Source of the DNA: Thraustochytrium sp. TN22
Lineage: Eukaryota > Sar > Bigyra > Thraustochytrida > Thraustochytriidae
DNA length: 64,000 nt
Assembly (NCBI GenBank): GCA_013306675.1
Contig: JABLUY010000071.1
Coordinates: forward strand, 83,172 to 147,171
Reading direction: 5' to 3'
The notes beneath the pieces are model-generated. The model saw only the letters and a program-made list of their open reading frames with translations, was not told the origin of the DNA and ran no database searches. Shown one piece after another: positions 45,890 through 55,170 of the stretch (position 1 is its first letter; each line of letters begins with the position of its first letter). The translations under genes and the position numbers were made by a program.

Positions 45890-47761
45890 CTAGCGCCGCC
45901 TCCGCGCGCCGCTAATACCAGGAAACCCTTGCTGCCGGCGCGCCGCGGGCATCAAGATGGAGTCCGCGTCGCGCTGCTTGGCCGCCGAGGCCGCGGTTGG
46001 CGCAAAGTAGTCCGTGCTCGCATTCCGCACGAGGTGAGTCTGGTGCCGTGCCGCTGATTGCGAGATGTCTCGATCCCTGGCGCGTGAGCGCGAGCGCGTC
46101 GTGTGCAGACGTGACGGAGAACTCAAGCCGTCCGGCGTTGTCTGGCGGGAGGGCGTGTTGCTGGCCCTGTTGACGCTGGCATCCTCCAGCGCCACGGCCC
46201 TGCCCGCCGGTGTTCGGGCCTGCGCCTGGTCGTTGAAGTGATTCCACCAGTGCTCGTATTCGGCAAAGGACACGTCGGCGGACTCCTGGAGCGCGTGCGT
46301 GGCCTGCAGCGAGGCGATCTGATCACCGAGCGCCTCGTTCCGGACCAGCGTGCGACCGAGCCGCTTCTGCGCAATAGAGGCGTTGCGCTCCGCGACCTCG
46401 CGCCGCTTGCGCTCGCCTTGCAGGGCCGTCGTGAGCCGCATGACCGCCGCGACCATCCGCTCGCGGTCCTTGGAAAGGCGGTCCGCGACCGCGTCCACGT
46501 CCTGCGGCTCGGCGGTGGGACCCGTGGCATTTCCCTCCTCGCCGGCCTTGGCTCCGGCGGCGGCAGCTCCGTCCGCTGCGCCGACCTTGGGCTCCGCGCC
46601 GGGCTGCGCTGGCTTGGGCGCGGCTTCCAAGAAGCCCTCAAGCGCCACAGAGAGCGCGCCCTGGAGCGCGTTGAGCGAGTCGAAGGCGACCGAGTTTCGC
46701 TTCCACAGGTCCCGGTACGCGACGAACTGCTCGTAGGTCTCCTTCTCTCGCTTGGCGTGCTCGCGCTCGCGCTGCTTGGCGGACGCCTCCACGTCGCGTT
46801 GTGCTTGCAGCAGCGCGGCGCGCGCCTGCTCAAGCTCGGCAGCCAGCTCGGCCTCGCGCGCCTCGGCCGCGGCGCGCTCCTTTTGCGCGTGCTGGAGGAG
46901 CTGGTCGTTGCTGCGTTCCGCGTCTGTGAGCGTCCTGTCGATCTCGGTCTTTTGCGAGTGGATGATCTCATTGAGTCGCTTAATCTCTTCGCTCGCATCC
47001 GCGAGCCGGCCGGCGAGCCGCTTCTTCTGGGACTCGGTCGCCGCCAGCGCGCTCGCCTCGCGCGCCATTGTTTCGCGCAGGTCATCCACGTCAAGCTTGG
47101 CGCGCTCGCGCACCTCCTGCGTCTCCTTCCAGGCCTGGTTCAGGAGCCCCCTCAGCCGCTGCACCTCTGCGGCGAGTGGCTCGGCGCTGCCGGTCGAAGC
47201 TGGCCGCCCGTGCCGCCGACCTGCGCCGCTCCCTGCCGCCGCGTCGCTGATGCCATTTTGCACGCGCTCCACGAGCCCGGACTGATCTTGGTCGGGGCCC
47301 GCCTCGCTCAGCGCTTCCTTCTCCGCCCCGCGTCGCGGGCGCTGCTCTTGATGCTGAGCCTGATGTAGCTGCTGGGGTTGCTGCTGCGAGTGCACCTGGT
47401 GCGTGACGGCAGCATTGTACTCCACTCGGAGCCTTTGCAGCTCGCGCATCAGCAGCTCCTCCGTCTCGCGCGCCTCGTAGAGCTCGCGCGTGAGCCGCTC
47501 ATTGGTGCGTTTGAGCTCCTGCGCCTGCGCGGCCTGCTGCTCGATCGCGTCCGCCTGCTGCTCGTCGCGCTGAAGGCGCACGGCGCTGAGCGCGGTCTGA
47601 GCCCTGTTGCCGCCGCCCTTGCCACGGACCTGGTCTAGCTTGCGTGGCGCAGCGCCAGTACGCAGCACCCGATTGCGCACGAGCTCCTGCTCATCCTCCG
47701 GCCCGTCCAGCTCGTCGCTCTCCGGGTCCGACGCCCACCCGCGCGGCGACGCAAAGGCCAT
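45890..47761 (-). CDS. long coiled-coil protein
   Basis: 623 aa from ATG 47761; the frame extends upstream but that part is Arg-rich spacer. Long heptad regions at about 65-130 and 195-400 (LKRTNERLTRELYEARETEELLMRE, SEEIKRLNEIIHSQK) alternate with disordered linkers: a Gln/His-rich stretch near 135-155 and an Ala/Gly/Pro region near 395-435. The C-terminus is Ser/Arg-rich with S/T-P sites. I do not recognise a family; centrosomal, basal-body or cytoskeletal scaffolds look like this, but so do others. The stop is a TAG within a ctagctagc cluster. Confidence 0.75.
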   Translation of the reverse strand: MAFASPRGWASDPESDELDGPEDEQELVRNRVLRTGAAPRKLDQVRGKGGGNRAQTALSAVRLQRDEQQADAIEQQAAQAQELKRTNERLTRELYEARETEELLMRELQRLRVEYNAAVTHQVHSQQQPQQLHQAQHQEQRPRRGAEKEALSEAGPDQDQSGLVERVQNGISDAAAGSGAGRRHGRPASTGSAEPLAAEVQRLRGLLNQAWKETQEVRERAKLDVDDLRETMAREASALAATESQKKRLAGRLADASEEIKRLNEIIHSQKTEIDRTLTDAERSNDQLLQHAQKERAAAEAREAELAAELEQARAALLQAQRDVEASAKQREREHAKREKETYEQFVAYRDLWKRNSVAFDSLNALQGALSVALEGFLEAAPKPAQPGAEPKVGAADGAAAAGAKAGEEGNATGPTAEPQDVDAVADRLSKDRERMVAAVMRLTTALQGERKRREVAERNASIAQKRLGRTLVRNEALGDQIASLQATHALQESADVSFAEYEHWWNHFNDQAQARTPAGRAVALEDASVNRASNTPSRQTTPDGLSSPSRLHTTRSRSRARDRDISQSAARHQTHLVRNASTDYFAPTAASAAKQRDADSILMPAARRQQGFPGISGARRRR

Positions 47762-49099
47762 CCTCGCCCGCTCGGCTGCTCTCGCTCTGCCAGCGCTGAT
47801 CTGCAGACAGACAGACAGAACCTCAATGTCAGGCCCTCTCACCACCCTGATCCAGTGGCATCCTGTTCGCTCAGCTTGCGCGCGTACAGGGAAGAAGCGC
47901 GTCGTATCAAGTCCGCGCAGCGCAGCGCGGAGCAAGCTTGCCAAGCTGCCGCGGCGCCGCACCGCAGCAATAACGGATGTGCTGTCGGGGGAACGCGGGG
48001 CACGGGAAAAACCATGAGCGCCGGTCGCCCGCTGCACTCCTGCAGCCCGACTCTCACTTGGAGCGCCCGGGGCGGCGTCACGCCAGCCAGGCAGCCAGAG
48101 GCTCGGGCACTTCAAGTTGCGCGCGCTCACAGTCAGCTGCCAGGCTGCAGTGCGGCCCGGGCACTGGCAGGCGGCGTCCGAGCTGCCGAGCCGACGAGTA
48201 CCTTCCTTGTCATTACAGCTGGAAGAGAGCGCCGCACACGGCGCGTGGCGCGGCAGCCCGCCGCACTGCAGCGGCCGGCCGGCTGGCCGCGTGAGGCAAA
48301 GCCCGCGGCGCGCGCGGCGCGCGCGGCGCGAACGAGCGACCACGAACCACGAGTGAGAGGAGAGACTGCAGGCAGCTCAGTCGTCAGCGCAGTCAGCCTG
48401 GCTGCGCCCCGGCAGGCTGAGCTGCCAGTGAGCAGCTGAGGCGCTTGTGGTTGCCTCCGCTCGAGCCTCGCTTGCCTGTGCCGCAGGCTCGCTCGCACGT
48501 GGCACGCCGCTCACCACTGGCGCGGTGTCGCCGTTGCGTTGCGCGAGCTAGCAAGCTAGTCTAGCTCCTAGCTCTACTCGTAGCTGGTGAGCGGGTCTTG
48601 CGCGCGCGCGGGCCGCGGCGCGGCCGACTCGGAGTGCCAGCCAGCTACAGGCGCCGACGGCGAGCGCGAGCCGCGGGTCGAGCCCTAGCCAGCAGGCTAG
48701 CTAGCTAGCTGGGTTATCAGCTCGCGTGCGACTCGCGTGCGCCAAACTTCGTAGCCTACCTCTTCTAAAGAGCTGGAGCCCAGCTTGAGCCCGGCGGGCC
48801 AAGGAATTACTTCTGCTCGTACGCCTCCCCCTCCGAGTCCTCCGCCGGGGGCGCCGGGCGCCAGCCGTCCAAGTTGACAGCGGTGAACAGACGCGCAAGC
48901 CTTCGGCAAAGCCCGAAGCTCGCGGGCGCCGTGCTGGGAGAGCGGCCGGCGGCCGGCGAGGCCGGCCAGCGGCAGGTCGAGCACGTGCACGAGCAGAAGG
49001 CGGCGCTCGGCGGCGCGGGCGCCGGGCGGCAGTACGGGTACCTGCAGGCGCGGCGGAGGCGCCAGCGCCAGCGCCACCCGCGCCGCGACGGTCGGTCGC

Positions 49100-49131
<32 letters not shown>

Positions 49132-49266
49132 TGGCGGAGCGCCGCGTGAGGGTCGCGCCGAGGGCCACGGCGTGGGCTGGCTCGCGGCGCGGCGCGGGTC
49201 CGCGAGGGGGGGAACGGGAGAAGGGCGGCGGCGGCGGCGGCGGCGCGGGCGGCGCGCGGCGGCAGG
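47762..49266. promoter_or_regulatory. divergent spacer between coiled-coil and multipass genes
   Basis: About 1.5 kb. Contains ctagctagctagc clusters at about 48546-48570 and 48684-48712, a ggc/gcg triplet run (49096-49135) and GC-rich 5' UTR-like sequence before 49267. No gene supported. Confidence 0.5.
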
Positions 49267-50628
49267 ATGCGCGCGCTGCTAGAGCAGCACCAGCAGAAGT
49301 GGGCGCAGGCGCAGGCCGGCGAGATGGACGCGGCGCGGCACGTGCTGCACCTGGCGCAGGTGCTGGTGAGCCTGCAGATGAGCCTGTGGACGATTTACCT
49401 GGATCACAGGTACTTTTATGGGTGGTCGAACGGCGCGTGGATGTTCAAGTTCACGCACTGGAGCCTGCTGGTGACGATCTTTAGCCTGCTGGTCTCGGTA
49501 CTGGACGCCTTTACGTTTGGGCTCGTCCTCTCGACGCCGCGGCGGCTCGTGCTGTACAGCGCGCTGGTGCTGGCGCTCATGATTGACCTGAACTACTTCG
49601 TGGTCATCATCGGGCGCAAGGTGCTCAGGATCGACCGGCGCATGGCGCCCATCTCGCCCGTATCCACGCACAAGCACGTACTGAACCTCATCTGGCTGCT
49701 GGGCGACGTTGGCACCCGGCCATTGGGCGAGCACAGTAGGCCGGAGCTGTTCGTGGCGGGCCTCGTCACGCCCACCGTGGTGTGCGCGGTGTACCTGACG
49801 CTGGCGCAAGCCATCAAGAGCCGCTCGCAGGGGCCCAAGGTGCTGCGATACCTGGGCGTGCCGTTCGACGAGGAGTGGGAGCGGCGCAGCGTGCGCTCGC
49901 GCATGAGCGTGTCCACAAGCGCCTCGGGGACCCTGTCTGCCCACGAGACGGACATGGACGAGTCCATGCGTCGCGCCTCGCCGGGTCGCTGGATCTACAG
50001 CAGCTTCCGCTACCGCAAGCTACGCTCCGTCTTCATCCTGCAGCCCGTGGTCTACGCGCCCCTGGCTTATGGGCTGCTGCTTGGGGCAGAGCGCGTCATC
50101 GGGGCCCATGTGCCGTTGCAGGTGGTCGTGCTCGGGCTCACGATGGTGATGACCCCCGTGCTGTACGGCCCGGAGCTCTGGCGGCGCCACCGCGCGACGC
50201 TCTACCAGGCTGTCATGGCGACCAAGCAGGATGCGGTCATCTTCGCTAGCTTCGTGGCCGCGCACGTCGCTTCGAACATGGAGGACTTTCGCGTCTGGTT
50301 TCTCGAAGTACGCGCGCGCGCACGTGAGCGCTCTCGCCGCCGTCGCGAGCGCATCAAGCGTCTCATCCCCAAGGTCCTTGCGCGCATTCGCGAATTTTTC
50401 GACCGCGTCGGCTACATTCTCTCCGAGATTGGCCGTGCTGTCTTTGCCTTTTTCGTGCGCCACTGGAACGCCATCGAACACTTTTTCAAGTTCACCCTGC
50501 CGCAGGTGTGCATTTACTCGCTGCGTGTCTCTCAGGACCTGGCCCACATGGTCTACAAGGACATTCGCGATGCTGCGGGCGAGGTCTACGACATGATGGA
50601 GTCTGTCGAGCTTGAGGAGCATGAATGA
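49267..50628 (+). CDS. uncharacterised multipass membrane protein
   Basis: 453 aa; ATG 49267 (cagg before ATG). Seven or eight hydrophobic helices: two or three within 30-115 (SLQMSLWTIYLDHRYFYGW, FTHWSLLVTIFSLLVSVLDA), one at about 155-180, and a group in 245-310 (ILQPVVYAPLAYGLLL, VVVLGLTMVMTPVLY). A polar Ser-rich loop near 200-230 separates them. The C-terminal third is a basic amphipathic region (RERSRRRRERIKR) with further hydrophobic patches (AVFAFFVRHW) and an acidic end. I cannot assign a family; a distant resemblance in the first half to small androgen-induced-type membrane hydrolases is not enough to name it. Confidence 0.75.
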   Translation: MRALLEQHQQKWAQAQAGEMDAARHVLHLAQVLVSLQMSLWTIYLDHRYFYGWSNGAWMFKFTHWSLLVTIFSLLVSVLDAFTFGLVLSTPRRLVLYSALVLALMIDLNYFVVIIGRKVLRIDRRMAPISPVSTHKHVLNLIWLLGDVGTRPLGEHSRPELFVAGLVTPTVVCAVYLTLAQAIKSRSQGPKVLRYLGVPFDEEWERRSVRSRMSVSTSASGTLSAHETDMDESMRRASPGRWIYSSFRYRKLRSVFILQPVVYAPLAYGLLLGAERVIGAHVPLQVVVLGLTMVMTPVLYGPELWRRHRATLYQAVMATKQDAVIFASFVAAHVASNMEDFRVWFLEVRARARERSRRRRERIKRLIPKVLARIREFFDRVGYILSEIGRAVFAFFVRHWNAIEHFFKFTLPQVCIYSLRVSQDLAHMVYKDIRDAAGEVYDMMESVELEEHE

Positions 50629-51129
50629 GCCGAGAGCCAAGTGCGGAGCAGAGCACAGAGCACAGAGCACAGAGCACAGCACGAGCACCAGCATAGAGCA
50701 CAGCACAGCGCAGAGCACGGTTGAGTTGGGCCACGCACACACGTGCACAAGCGCACAAGTGCACAAGCGCACAAGTGCACAAGCGCACACGCACACGCAA
50801 ACATAACCCTGCTGATGAACAGTTTCTACGCGCAAGCTGAGGGAGGGCCAGGCAGGTCCAACACACAGTGTCGCGCTGCGGCGTGCCGTGATTGAATGAA
50901 CATTACGTCTACTCGATTCTTTTTCCGCTCCACGCACCAAACTGAGACACATGGAATGACTTGCTGATGGGAGGTCCGGGCGCAGCGACATGGTACCTTT
51001 CCTTGGCCGCCGTGTCACGCACTCTCTCTCTCTCTCTCTCGCTCGCTCGCTCGCTCGCTCGAAGGGAACGAAAAATAACAACACACATGGAATGACTTGC
51101 TGATGCTAGCCAGCTAGCTTGCTGGATGC
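50629..51129. other. 3' spacer with tandem repeats
   Basis: About 500 bp between converging stops. Includes gagcaca/gcacaga repeats (50646-50715), cacaagcg/cacaagtg repeats (50738-50790), a ct/cgct run (51021-51061) and a decayed copy of the ADAM 3' end (50947-51010). Confidence 0.75.
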
Positions 51130-51176
51130 TCAATAGGGGTTCGTGGGCGTAGCGACCTGGTACTTTTGCTGGTCGC
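50947..51176. repeat. duplication of the ADAM gene 3' end
   Basis: A 20-plus-base identical block (core atggaatgacttgctgatg) occurs at about 50949 and 51086. After it comes gggcg-agcgac-tggtac-tt in both copies, at about 50979 and 51145. In the upstream-strand copy this second block encodes the last residues of the protease. The gene copy carries an extra insertion of about 45 bp, rich in ctagc. Confidence 0.75.
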
Positions 51177-53520
51177 TGTACTGCTGCTGCTGGTAGCGCA
51201 TACGCGCCTGCGCGCGCTGGGCGACGCGCTTGCTCCGGTCCTTGCCGCCACAGCAGAGGCAGTCGATGATGCAGCCGATGAAACAGAGGCCCACCGCGCC
51301 GAAGATGCCGCCCGCCATGTACGGGTTTTCGTTGAACCAAGTGACGAATTTGTCCCAGAGACCGAGAAGCTCATCAGTGAGCGAGTTGGTCTCATCACCG
51401 TCATCCTCGCTCGCAGGATAAAAGTCGTCAATCACGCAGGTGCTCGTCGTGGAGTTGCAAAACGAGGGGTAGAGGCAGTCATCGTCGTCGCCGCAGGCCT
51501 TGCCCTCGGTGCACGGGGAGCAGAGGCCACCGCCGCAGTCCACGTCGGTCTCGTCACCGTTAAGCGTGGCGTCTGAGCACTCCTCAATGTCCGCCGGAGT
51601 CGGCATGGTGCCCGTGTTGCAGGTGCGGCCGTAGCACTGGCCGCCAGTGCCGCCGCTCGTGCAGGGCGTACCGTCGAGCGGGAAGCTGGTGGGCCTGGAG
51701 CAGTGCGTCCCGTTGATGGCGCAGCGCAGGTGGCCGTCGCAGGTCTGGATAACACCCGTCTCGGCGTTGACGAAACCGCAGGCGCCGGCGTAGCCCCAGG
51801 CCTGGCACTGCACATCGAGGCTGACGCACTCGCCCAGGAAGCACTCACCGCCAGAGTCGCACCCGGTGCCGGCGGCGGCCACCTCGTTCGTCGGGCACTG
51901 GCCCGAAGTCCCGGTGCATGTCTCCGGGTCCGGGTCGCAGGTGGCATCGGCCGAGCCGCGGCAAGTAGTGCCGGCTGAGGCATAGGCGCAGGTCGCGGTG
52001 CAGCACGGGTCGAGCTCGCTGCACGAGGCACCTGAGGCCAGCTCGCAGGTGGCACCATCACAGCACAAGTCCACGCCAGTACAATCGTTGAAGAGGCAGT
52101 CGCACGCCTCGTCGCCCTCAACAATGCCGTTGCCACAGGTGCTGGCCGCGGGCGAGTTGCTCGTGCCCTCCGTGCACGTGGCTCCGTTGTAGGGGGCGTC
52201 GGTGCCACTGAGCTTGGAGGCCCAGTACTGGTGCGAGCATGAGGACCAGACCGGATCGTCAGTTGCATACGGGTCCATGATCTCGTCGGCGGCCGTGTTG
52301 CACGGTGAGTCGGCGGCTTGCGAGGACGTCACGGTCGTGTGCTGCATGCCGAGGTTATGGCCGAGCTCGTGCGTGAAGATGTTAGCGATGAACTTCTCGT
52401 CGTTGTAGTTTGCCTGCGTGATGGCCACACGCTGCTCATAGCCGGTCGCCGTGTTGCACAGGCCGGCCACATAGGCGAGGCCGACGACGGCATCCGAAGA
52501 GTCGTCGGTCTTGTAAAAGTCGTAACCGGAGAGCAGCATGGCATGATCGTAGGAGCTGACGCCACCAGGGAGAAAGTTCGCGTCGCTGTCCGCCGTGTCC
52601 TTGAGGAAAGTGCCGAAATTGAGAAGCAGGGTCGAGGCGTCGACGCTCTTGCCGGAGTTCACCAACGTGGTCGACCACGGGTCGTCTTCCGTGAAGGTGA
52701 AGGTGCCCACCAGGTTGATGGTAATCGCGTTTGTGCCAGGCAGCTCGTCGTACAGGTCAGCCACGAGACTGGTGATGTATGCAGAGCTAACCATGACGTT
52801 GTTGCCCCACATGTCGTAGCGTGTCTTGTCGTTGAAGACGATGACGTCCACGACGCGGCTCGAGGCGAGCTCGCGGCGGGCCGCCGCCGAGGCGCGGAGC
52901 GGCTTGGGCGCCGGAGACGCGTCCAGCTGGCGGCGGTCGCCGATCTGTGCAGCGCCCGAAGCCATGAAGTCCTTCAGGTTGTGTTCGTCCAGGCCGCAGC
53001 GGGCATGGCTGTGGGACGAGGACTCCTCGAGGTCGCGCCGCCGGAAGACGACGTGGCGGCCAGAGGGTAGCGGCTTGACGTGCATCTCGCCATCCTCGTG
53101 CAGGAACCGGCCGTGCACAACTGCGCCGCAGAACGAAAACACCGCGCCGTCCTCGCTCTTGAAGATGCAGTCCTTCTCATCGCTCACAGCGCGCGCGCGG
53201 CGCTTGGCGTCCACCACGTAGTGCTTGAAGTCCGGCGCGAAGAGCCCCCGGCGCGGGCTCAGCTTGAACTCATGCACGTTGCCGAGCGCCTCGAACGCAA
53301 AGTCCGTGCTGCCCGCCTCCAGGATGCGCCTGTGCTCCGTCGCGTCGAGCAGATTATCCAGCACGTCGTACTCGCCGCCCAGCGACGTCAGCACGCGCGC
53401 GTCCATCTCCGCCAGCTCGCGCGCGCGCTGTTCCTCCCCCGGCGCCGCGAGCCGGCCCGCGCTGCTCGCCACGCACCACGCCGCCACGGCGCACGCCGCC
53501 ACCGCCGCCGACCGCGCCAT
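51130..53520 (-). CDS. ADAM-type transmembrane metalloprotease
   Basis: 796 aa; ATG 53520. Order: signal peptide (1-22); prodomain with Cys-switch candidate ARCGLDEH (C175); reprolysin-type protease from about 222 with zinc site HELGHNLGMQH (384-394) and a Met-turn IMDP downstream; disintegrin-like domain starting STCGNGIVEGDEACDC; a Cys-rich region; a linker; one membrane helix near 735-757 (GIFGAVGLCFIGCIIDCLCC); a Gln/Tyr-rich cytosolic tail. Such sheddases cleave ectodomains of surface proteins. All parts of the animal/fungal ADAM layout are present, so activity is likely. Its 3' end is duplicated downstream. Confidence 0.93.
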   Translation of the reverse strand: MARSAAVAACAVAAWCVASSAGRLAAPGEEQRARELAEMDARVLTSLGGEYDVLDNLLDATEHRRILEAGSTDFAFEALGNVHEFKLSPRRGLFAPDFKHYVVDAKRRARAVSDEKDCIFKSEDGAVFSFCGAVVHGRFLHEDGEMHVKPLPSGRHVVFRRRDLEESSSHSHARCGLDEHNLKDFMASGAAQIGDRRQLDASPAPKPLRASAAARRELASSRVVDVIVFNDKTRYDMWGNNVMVSSAYITSLVADLYDELPGTNAITINLVGTFTFTEDDPWSTTLVNSGKSVDASTLLLNFGTFLKDTADSDANFLPGGVSSYDHAMLLSGYDFYKTDDSSDAVVGLAYVAGLCNTATGYEQRVAITQANYNDEKFIANIFTHELGHNLGMQHTTVTSSQAADSPCNTAADEIMDPYATDDPVWSSCSHQYWASKLSGTDAPYNGATCTEGTSNSPAASTCGNGIVEGDEACDCLFNDCTGVDLCCDGATCELASGASCSELDPCCTATCAYASAGTTCRGSADATCDPDPETCTGTSGQCPTNEVAAAGTGCDSGGECFLGECVSLDVQCQAWGYAGACGFVNAETGVIQTCDGHLRCAINGTHCSRPTSFPLDGTPCTSGGTGGQCYGRTCNTGTMPTPADIEECSDATLNGDETDVDCGGGLCSPCTEGKACGDDDDCLYPSFCNSTTSTCVIDDFYPASEDDGDETNSLTDELLGLWDKFVTWFNENPYMAGGIFGAVGLCFIGCIIDCLCCGGKDRSKRVAQRAQARMRYQQQQYSDQQKYQVATPTNPY

Positions 53521-54726
53521 CTTCGCTCCTCTTGCCTGCCGCTCGCCGCGGATGCCGCACTGCCGCCGCCGCGGCCTGCCTGCGTGCCTGCCTGCGCGCC
53601 TGCCTGCCTGCCCGCCCGCCCGCCCGCCCGCTCGCCCGCTCGCTCGCTCGCTACCTCCGCGCGCGCGCGAGCCCGCGTGCAGCCCTGCACGCGCTCAATT
53701 CGGGTTTGCTGCCAGTGGCGGTGTAAACGAAACTTGAGTTACGTCCTGACAGTGAGTGAGCCTGCAGTGACGAGCGCGTGAGATCTCAAAGGCGGGCGGC
53801 GTCCGGCATCAACCAAGCCCGATCCGGGAGGCAAGGAAGGAAGCAAGGACCAGCGCGAGGCCAGCGCCAGTCGGCTTCCGCTCTGGCCTCGCTGTCACAT
53901 CAGAGGCTGAGCTCTTAGCTACCAGCTATTCGTAAGTAGGGAACCGTGACGCGAGGCGCCACTTGCCCACGACGCGGCTGCAGTGCAGTGCTGGCTGCTC
54001 TCGGCGCCTCTCGACGATCAGCCTGGGCCCTGGAGCTTTACTGATACTTACACATTACGCTTCTCGTAGCTATGTCCGGCCAGCTCGGCCAGCTGACTGC
54101 TGCTGCACCTGCACTCCCCCCACTGGCAGCGGGCTGCACCCGGAGGGCGCCAGCCAGGCCAGGCGGTGCAGGGCCAGGGCGCACGCTCGCCGCCGCCGCA
54201 TGCCATGCGCAAGCATACGCCGACGGACGGCGCGTGGCGTGCGGACGCCGCCGCCGCGCGACGCGAGCGAGCAACAGGCAAGTGGACTCGCCTCGGACTC
54301 GGACTCGGACTCGGACTCGGACTCAGACTCCACTTGAGAGGTGCAGTGGGTCCGAGGGCTGCAGCGGGGCCCCTCTTGCCACGGTCCCGGCGCGTGCAGC
54401 GGGACGTGCACGGTGCCCCCGCGCGCGTGGGTGAGGGCGGCGTGAAAAGGCGCGCGAAACAGGGCGTGGCCAGCGTGAACCAGCGCGGAGGGGCTGCGCA
54501 CAGAGTCGCTGGTGTGTGAACAGCATCGCGACGCTGGGACACGCGCAACCTGGAGCGGGTGCGGCGGTGGCGGGTGCGGTGCACGGACCGAGGTACCACC
54601 CCACTCACAGGCCTTGCTGCGCGTTGCTACGACGCATTGCTCGCCGGCCAACCTAAGTTAAGTATCGTTTCAATAACTACAAGCTGATCCAGTACAGAGC
54701 AAAAGTTTGGGTTAGCTGCAGCTGAG
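53521..54726. other. 5' flank of the ADAM gene with simple repeats
   Basis: About 1.2 kb between two minus-strand genes. Contains gcct and gcccgctc tetranucleotide runs (53576-53655) and a ggactc hexamer run (54295-54330). Open frames across the hexamer (Ser-Glu repeats) lack other support. No gene called. Confidence 0.5.
54295..54330. repeat. hexanucleotide run ggactc, six copies
   Basis: Five perfect ggactc copies followed by one agactc, in the spacer upstream of the ADAM gene. Confidence 0.9.
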
Positions 54727-55126
54727 TCAGGGTCGATGCTGGTCTAGGTGCTGGCCGTTGCCAGCGGCGCTGGTCGTCGCGTTGGTGTTTGGGGAGCTCA
54801 TGCCGTCCAGGAAGCCGTCAAAGAGGTTGCGGCCAGAGCCGTCGAAGAGGCTCCTGATGGAATTGTCGCTCATGAGCTGGCCGGTGGCACCGCTGTCCGC
54901 CAAGTTCCTGCCAGAGATGCCGAGGTTTTGGTTCGAGTTGCCAAGACCGCGCACGGCCTCCTGGGTGATGGGATCATTCCAGAAGTTGCCCGAGCCGCCG
55001 CTGCGCCAGCTGCTGGCCGAGGCGCCCTGCAGCGAGGCCAGGGACGGCCTCGAGCCAGCAGCGCCAGCGCCGCTGGCCGCTGCGGACCGTGATGATGGCG
55101 TCAGTTCTGGTGACTGTTGGTGTTGG

Positions 55127-55170
<44 letters not shown>

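Noticed and set aside
47762-48343. Upstream 194-codon extension of the coiled-coil protein
   Set aside because: Arg-rich spacer-like translation with loss of heptads; ATG at 47761 starts the plausible protein.
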